Assembly: GCF_000955975.1 (NCBI RefSeq)
Contig: NZ_JYJF01000171.1
Span: forward strand, 1 to 8,278
Source: Saccharothrix sp. ST-888
GTDB lineage: Bacteria; Actinomycetota; Actinomycetes; Streptomycetales; Streptomycetaceae
Direction: 5' to 3'
Length of the DNA stretch: 8,278 bases
Both the position numbers and the translations under genes were made by a program. The notes beneath the pieces are model-generated. The model made no database searches and was not told the origin of the DNA. It worked only from the letters and a program-made list of their open reading frames with translations. Each line of letters opens with the position of its first letter. Position 1 is the first letter of the stretch. Below, one piece after another: positions 5,650 through 8,278 of the stretch.

Positions 5650-6654
5650 GTGCAGCGACACGACCTCCTCAACGCCCTGGGCGCGCTGCGCCAAGCCCCG
5701 ACGGACAGCCGGCGCGCGCCGCACAAACCGCTGCTGCTGCTCTGGCTCCTCGGCCGCTTCGCCGCCACCGGTTCGACGTTGGTGACCTACGCGGAGGCCG
5801 AGGAGCCGGTCAGCCGGCTCATCAACGACTACGGTCCGCCGGTCAGCGCGCGGACCGCGGCACAGCGCGCCGTCCAACCGTTCGTCCGCCTGGAACGCGG
5901 GCTGTGGGAGCTGCACTCGGCCGACGGCATACCCCTCGGCCCGGACACCCGCCCCGAGGGCGGCCATCTGCGCAGGCTCGGCGCCTTCGGACGCCTCCGC
6001 CCCGAGGTCGAGACGCTGCTCCGGGACCCGGCCACCTTCGCGGCGGCCGTCTTCCTCCTCCTGGACCGGAACTTCACCGGCACCCTGGAAGCCGCCATCT
6101 GCCACCGGACCGGCCTCGACCTGCCGACCGTCGAACTCTCCGCCCTCGAAGCACCCCAAGCGCCCGAAGCGCCCGAAGCGCCCACATCTCCCGAAGCCGA
6201 CACAGCCGCCGCGGCCGCCGAGCCGGAGACCCCGGCGGCCGAGGTCCGCTACCGGATGACCCGCCGACGCGTCCGCGCCCCGGGCTTCTCCGAAGCCGTA
6301 CTCGACGCGTACGGGCACGCCTGCGCCATGTGCGGCTACGACGGCGTGCTCGGCCTCAGCCCGGTCGGTACGGAGGCCGCCCACGTCCGCTGGCACAGCC
6401 AGGGCGGTCCGGACCGGATCGACAACGCCCTCGCCCTCTGCGCCCTGCACCACACCCTGTTCGACTACGGCGCGCTCGGCATCACCCCGGACCACACCAT
6501 CCGGGTCTCCCCGCGCTTCACGTACGACAGCAAGGCGGGCCACCGGGCCGTGGCCGCCCTGCACGACGCACCGGTGGCCCGGCCCCGGGCGAGCAGGCCG
6601 CGGGTCCGGCCCGACTTCCTGCACTGGCACGACCGCGAGGTCTTCAAGCACTGA
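5650..6654 (+). CDS. Phosphorothioated-DNA-dependent HNH restriction endonuclease (McrA/SBD type)
   Basis: A 334-aa two-domain protein starting at GTG. Residues 1 to about 160 resemble the sulfur-binding domain of ScoMcrA and SprMcrA-type enzymes: GALRQAPTDSRRAPHKPLLL, YAEAEEPVSRLINDYGPPV and PFVRLERGLWEL. That domain reads phosphorothioate-modified DNA. An Ala/Pro/Glu linker (about 164-198) with a 9-bp repeat joins it to a C-terminal HNH nuclease: CAMC (Cys225, Cys228), EAAHVRW (His245), DRIDNALALC (Asn259, Cys264) and LHHTLFD (His267/268), the Cys and His residues forming a zinc site and the betabeta-alpha-metal active site. The known role of such enzymes is type IV restriction: cutting incoming DNA carrying the Dnd/Ssp sulfur modification. 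No dnd or ssp genes are in the window, as expected for a host that excludes such DNA. Domain assignment is from memory but specific. Confidence 0.92.
   Translation: MQRHDLLNALGALRQAPTDSRRAPHKPLLLLWLLGRFAATGSTLVTYAEAEEPVSRLINDYGPPVSARTAAQRAVQPFVRLERGLWELHSADGIPLGPDTRPEGGHLRRLGAFGRLRPEVETLLRDPATFAAAVFLLLDRNFTGTLEAAICHRTGLDLPTVELSALEAPQAPEAPEAPTSPEADTAAAAAEPETPAAEVRYRMTRRRVRAPGFSEAVLDAYGHACAMCGYDGVLGLSPVGTEAAHVRWHSQGGPDRIDNALALCALHHTLFDYGALGITPDHTIRVSPRFTYDSKAGHRAVAALHDAPVARPRASRPRVRPDFLHWHDREVFKH
6151..6183 (+). repeat. 9-bp tandem repeat in the SBD-HNH linker
   Basis: Units of GCGCCCGAA (first copy GCACCCCAA, last copy partial) encode Ala-Pro-Glu repeats in the interdomain linker of the HNH nuclease. 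Copy number changes stay in frame, so the linker length could vary between strains without loss of function. Confidence 0.7.
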
Positions 6655-6656
6655 AC

Positions 6657-6669
6657 GCCGCCCGGCGGC
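6657..6669 (+). terminator. Weak GC hairpin after the HNH gene
   Basis: GCCGC (6657-6661) and GCGGC (6665-6669) form a 5-bp hairpin with a 3-nt loop, 2 nt after the stop codon. It is short and has no T-run, so a terminator role is only possible. Confidence 0.25.
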
Positions 6670-6724
6670 ACCGGCCTCACCCGAACCGCCGACGGACCCG
6701 GCACTGCCGGCGAAGGGCGCGCGT

Positions 6725-6730
6725 TAGGGT
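6725..6730 (+). promoter_or_regulatory. -10 box for the small membrane protein gene
   Basis: TAGGGT fits the TAnnnT consensus and predicts a start near 6737, giving a leader of about 34 nt that contains a strong GGAGGAG Shine-Dalgarno (6757-6763), 7 nt before the ATG. This gene therefore has a conventional leader, unlike its neighbours. Confidence 0.5.
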
Positions 6731-6770
6731 CGGTGGGAAGCCCAGGACAGAGCACCGGAGGAGTTGGACG

Positions 6771-7067
6771 ATGGCGAAGATCCCGACAGCGGCGGTGGCG
6801 GCGGCCGGTCTCATCGGCGGTTACGGCACCGCACGTTGGAGCGGCCGGCGCGAGCTGGGCGGAGTGGTCCTCGCCGCGGCGGGCGCCGCCTCCGCGTACC
6901 AGTGGCAGCGGCAGGCCGGCCCCGGCACCGCCGCCGCGCTGACCGGCCTCTACGTGGCGGCCTTCGGCGGCTCCCACCCGCTCGCGAAGAAGATCGGCGC
7001 CTGGCCCTCGGTCCTCGCGGTCACCGGCGTCGTCGCAGCGGCCTCCGCCGTCGCCACCCGCCGCTGA
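6771..7067 (+). CDS. Small hydrophobic membrane protein, function unknown
   Basis: A 98-aa protein, mostly Ala, Gly, Val and Leu. I count up to four short hydrophobic stretches: about residues 5-19, 29-43, 53-67 and 79-95. They are separated by basic turns (ARWSGRREL, QWQRQAG, AKKIG), which suggests a polytopic inner-membrane protein with small loops. The C-terminus ATRR is basic. No catalytic motif is visible and I do not recognise a named family; actinomycete genomes carry many such short conserved membrane proteins. The ATG at 6771 is well supported by GGAGGAG 7 nt upstream. It converges on the PARG gene. The frame continues open upstream as far as 4116, but that is an artefact of GC-rich antisense and shifted frames over the SDR, phosphatase and HNH genes. 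Confidence 0.75.
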   Translation: MAKIPTAAVAAAGLIGGYGTARWSGRRELGGVVLAAAGAASAYQWQRQAGPGTAAALTGLYVAAFGGSHPLAKKIGAWPSVLAVTGVVAAASAVATRR

Positions 7068-7072
7068 CCCCG

Positions 7073-7087
7073 GGCCCCGGCGGGGCC
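7073..7087. terminator. GC hairpin between convergent genes
   Basis: GGCCCC (7073-7078) and GGGGCC (7082-7087) form a 6-bp stem with a 3-nt loop, 6 bp after the membrane protein stop. It lies between convergent stops (7067 and 7144) and could act in both directions. No T-run. Confidence 0.35.
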
Positions 7088-7122
7088 GCCCCCGAACAAC
7101 CGCCCCCGAGCAACCGCCGCGA

Positions 7123-7162
7123 CGAAGCTACGAAGCGCCGAAGCTACGAAGCGCCGAAGCGC
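7123..7162. repeat. 8-bp tandem repeat spanning the PARG stop codon
   Basis: Five 8-bp units run head to tail: CGAAGCTA, CGAAGCGC, CGAAGCTA, CGAAGCGC, CGAAGCGC. The first 32 bp are two perfect 16-bp copies. The array covers the last codons and the TAG (7146-7144) of the minus-strand PARG gene. Because 8 is not a multiple of 3, any gain or loss of one unit upstream of the stop would change the C-terminal reading frame. Confidence 0.9.
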
Positions 7163-7971
7163 CGCTCGAAGGCCGCACGGTTCGCGGACACCGGCGACCG
7201 GTCCCAGACCGCGAAGACCACCCGGGTGAATGCCGCGCCGTACACCCCCAGGGCGTGCTCGAAGGCCGCCGCGACCTCCGCCGGGTCGTTGCGGAAGACC
7301 CCGCAGCCCCACGCCCCCAGCACCAGCTCGCGCACACCGTGGTGCGCCGCCACCGCGAGCACCCGCTCGGCCCGCTCCGCCAGCACCTTCTGCACACCCG
7401 CCGGGGCACCGCCCGAACGCAGGGCCAGCTGACCGGCGTTGGGCGCCGGTGAGGTGAGGAAGGAGACCTGGTACGGCTGCGCCAGCAGGGCTCCGTCCCC
7501 CTGCCGGATCACCGGCACCCGGGGGGAGAAGATCACCCGGTGGCTGTAGCGCAGGTCCGAGGAGGCCCGGTGCGCCTCGTAGTAGTCGGGTGCGGCGAGC
7601 AGGCAGTGGTACAGCAGCGCACTGCGGCAGAGGTCCTCCTCCTGCGCGCGGGCGCCGCGCAGATAGCCGCCGCCGGGGTTCCGTGCGGAGGCGAAGTTGA
7701 GCACGCCGACGTGCTCGCCGCCGCCCTCCACCAGGCGGCGGGCCGCCTGCATGCTGCCCTCGGCGGTGACCTCCGGCGTCCCGGCGAATGGCCCACGGGA
7801 CGCCTCGGCCACGCCGACGGCGTCCCCGGGCGCGTAGGAGACCGTGCCGGCCCGTGCGGCGGCCAGTGGTCCGCCGATCTCCACCACCGCCCCGGTGCCG
7901 TCGGCCCGGTAGCTGCCGCGCTCCGCGATCTCCTCGTTGACGGTCGCGACCTGGTGCAATCGACTGCTCAT
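7144..7971 (-). CDS. Bacterial poly(ADP-ribose) glycohydrolase (TIGR02452 / DUF2263 macrodomain)
   Basis: A 275-aa macrodomain protein. The PARG signature GGG-x7-QEE is intact: NPGGGYLRGARAQEEDLCR, with Gly100-102 and Gln110-Glu111-Glu112; the second Glu is the catalytic residue in studied bacterial PARGs such as that of Thermomonospora curvata. NFASARNPGGG and the phosphate-binding loop GAWGCGVFRNDP (about 219-230) complete the ADP-ribose pocket. The N-terminal 90 residues match the microbial PARG N-terminal region. The enzyme should hydrolyse ribose-ribose bonds of poly(ADP-ribose) and possibly terminal ADP-ribose. The ATG at 7971 is chosen over 8097 because a TACCGT -10 box lies 7 nt upstream and the longer version would read through the helicase terminator. 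The last residues are encoded by the 8-bp tandem repeat. No ADP-ribosyltransferase is seen nearby. Confidence 0.93.
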   Translation of the reverse strand: MSSRLHQVATVNEEIAERGSYRADGTGAVVEIGGPLAAARAGTVSYAPGDAVGVAEASRGPFAGTPEVTAEGSMQAARRLVEGGGEHVGVLNFASARNPGGGYLRGARAQEEDLCRSALLYHCLLAAPDYYEAHRASSDLRYSHRVIFSPRVPVIRQGDGALLAQPYQVSFLTSPAPNAGQLALRSGGAPAGVQKVLAERAERVLAVAAHHGVRELVLGAWGCGVFRNDPAEVAAAFEHALGVYGAAFTRVVFAVWDRSPVSANRAAFERRFGAS

Positions 7972-7978
7972 ACCACTG

Positions 7979-7984
7979 ACGGTA
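7979..7984 (-). promoter_or_regulatory. -10 box of a leaderless promoter for the PARG gene
   Basis: On the minus strand 7984-7979 is TACCGT, followed by the 7-nt spacer CAGTGGT and the ATG at 7971. It matches the promoter at 4869 in both hexamer and spacing, and no Shine-Dalgarno is present. Confidence 0.6.
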
Positions 7985-8031
7985 CGTGAGTCGCCCGCCG
8001 GCCCACCAGGGGGTTTCGGCCACAACGCGGA

Positions 8032-8063
8032 CGGGCCCGCCCCACCGAAGTGGAGCGGGCCCG
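8032..8063 (-). terminator. UUCG-capped 14-bp terminator of the helicase gene
   Basis: In the minus-strand transcript CGGGCCCGCTCCAC (8063-8050) pairs along all 14 positions, with one G-U pair, to GTGGGGCGGGCCCG (8045-8032) around a UUCG loop closed by C-G, an exceptionally stable tetraloop. The plus strand would have a C-A mismatch and a CGAA loop, so the element is built for the minus strand. It lies 21 bp past the helicase stop. Confidence 0.8.
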
Positions 8064-8084
8064 ACCAGCGGTCACTGCAGAGCG

Positions 8085-8278
8085 TCAGTTCTTCCAACGG
8101 GGCTTGCGGTCGCCGCCGTTGAAGCTGCCGCCGCGCGAGTCGCGGTCACCGAAGGAACGGCCGCCACGGTCGTCGCGGTCGCGGCCGGCGAAGCCACCCT
8201 GCGGACGGCCACCGGAGCGGTGGTCGTCGCGGCGGGCGAACGGACGGGTGTTGCCGCCGCGGTCGTCCCGGTTGCGGT
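8085..8278 (-). CDS. RGG-rich C-terminal tail, probably of a DEAD-box RNA helicase (5' part outside window)
   Basis: The minus strand is open from the right edge to a TGA at 8087-8085, giving 63 residues. They are dominated by Arg, Gly, Asp and Ser in repeats such as RDDRGG, RDDHRSGGR and GDRDSRGGSF, and end in KPRWKN. Arg/Gly-rich RNA-binding tails ending in RWK(N/R) are typical of actinomycete DEAD/DEAH-box RNA helicases of the cold-shock/ribosome assembly type. No helicase motif lies within the window, so the identity is inferred from the tail alone; another RGG-type RNA-binding protein is possible. Third codon positions are rich in C and G, consistent with real coding. It is followed directly by a strong terminator. 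Confidence 0.75.
   Translation of the reverse strand, partial: RNRDDRGGNTRPFARRDDHRSGGRPQGGFAGRDRDDRGGRSFGDRDSRGGSFNGGDRKPRWKN

Noticed and set aside
6151..6183. CRISPR-like or regulatory repeat
   Set aside because: It is a coding 9-bp repeat with no spacers, and the same holds for the 8-bp array at 7123-7162. No CRISPR array is present in the window.
3337..6651. A 1104-codon open frame on the minus strand
   Set aside because: Only the 3' part (3337-3930) encodes a recognisable protein. The rest is antisense to the SDR, phosphatase and HNH genes, which have clear motifs, and it has the Gly/Arg/Val composition of a high-GC shadow frame.
4116..7067. A 983-codon open frame on the plus strand
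   Set aside because: It overlaps three genes with intact catalytic motifs in other frames and is Arg/Pro-rich without domains. Only the last 98 codons, after a proper Shine-Dalgarno, look real.
4882..7971. A combined defence island of phosphatase, sulfur-sensing nuclease, membrane protein and PARG
   Set aside because: Each gene has its own promoter-like signals, strands differ, and no shared regulator or fused partner is visible. Proximity alone does not support a system.
7972..8097. N-terminal extension of the PARG gene to an ATG at 8097
   Set aside because: It would translate through the helicase terminator and overlap the helicase stop. A leaderless promoter at 7979-7984 fixes the start at 7971, and the extension has no family similarity that I recognise.

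Overview
The window looks like the chromosome of a high-GC actinomycete, most likely Streptomyces, Kitasatospora or a close relative. The signs are very high GC, genes whose third codon positions are almost all G or C, actinobacterial protein families (AICE/phage-type tyrosine integrase, MPtpB-like phosphatase, phosphorothioate-DNA-dependent HNH endonuclease, bacterial PARG), a tRNA with an encoded CCA, and several genes whose -10 box sits so close to the start codon that the mRNA would be leaderless. Species cannot be fixed from the sequence alone.

Layout. (1) 1-979: the 3' end of an integrase gene runs rightward into the 3' end of a tRNA-Lys(UUU) gene on the minus strand. This is the edge of an integrated element that lies to the left, outside the window; everything to the right looks like ordinary chromosome. 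(2) 1131-3242: a predicted nucleotidyltransferase (COG3541/RlaP-like, minus) is divergent from a winged-helix protein of the AlkZ/HTH_42 superfamily (plus). (3) 3269-3319: a nested inverted repeat separates two convergent genes. (4) 3337-4776: a small transglutaminase-like protein (minus) and a YgfF-like SDR oxidoreductase (plus) diverge from overlapping -10 boxes. (5) 4773-4883: a gap with a 36-codon minus-strand ORF that has a strong coding signature. (6) 4882-6654: a CX5R tyrosine/lipid phosphatase, then a two-domain sulfur-binding + HNH endonuclease. (7) 6771-7067: a small membrane protein. (8) 7144-7971 (minus): a bacterial poly(ADP-ribose) glycohydrolase whose stop codon lies in an 8-bp tandem repeat. 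(9) 8032-8278 (minus): a UUCG-capped terminator and the RGG-rich tail of what is probably a DEAD-box RNA helicase.

Most genes appear to be separate transcription units, not one operon. Each is preceded by its own -10-like box or Shine-Dalgarno, and strands alternate. I see no coherent new multi-gene system. The points most worth pursuing are the integrase reading frame that ends inside the host tRNA gene, the apparently solitary phosphorothioate-sensing nuclease, the bacterial PARG with its repeat-encoded C-terminus, the repeated 7-nt leaderless promoter geometry, and the small ORF at 4773-4883.
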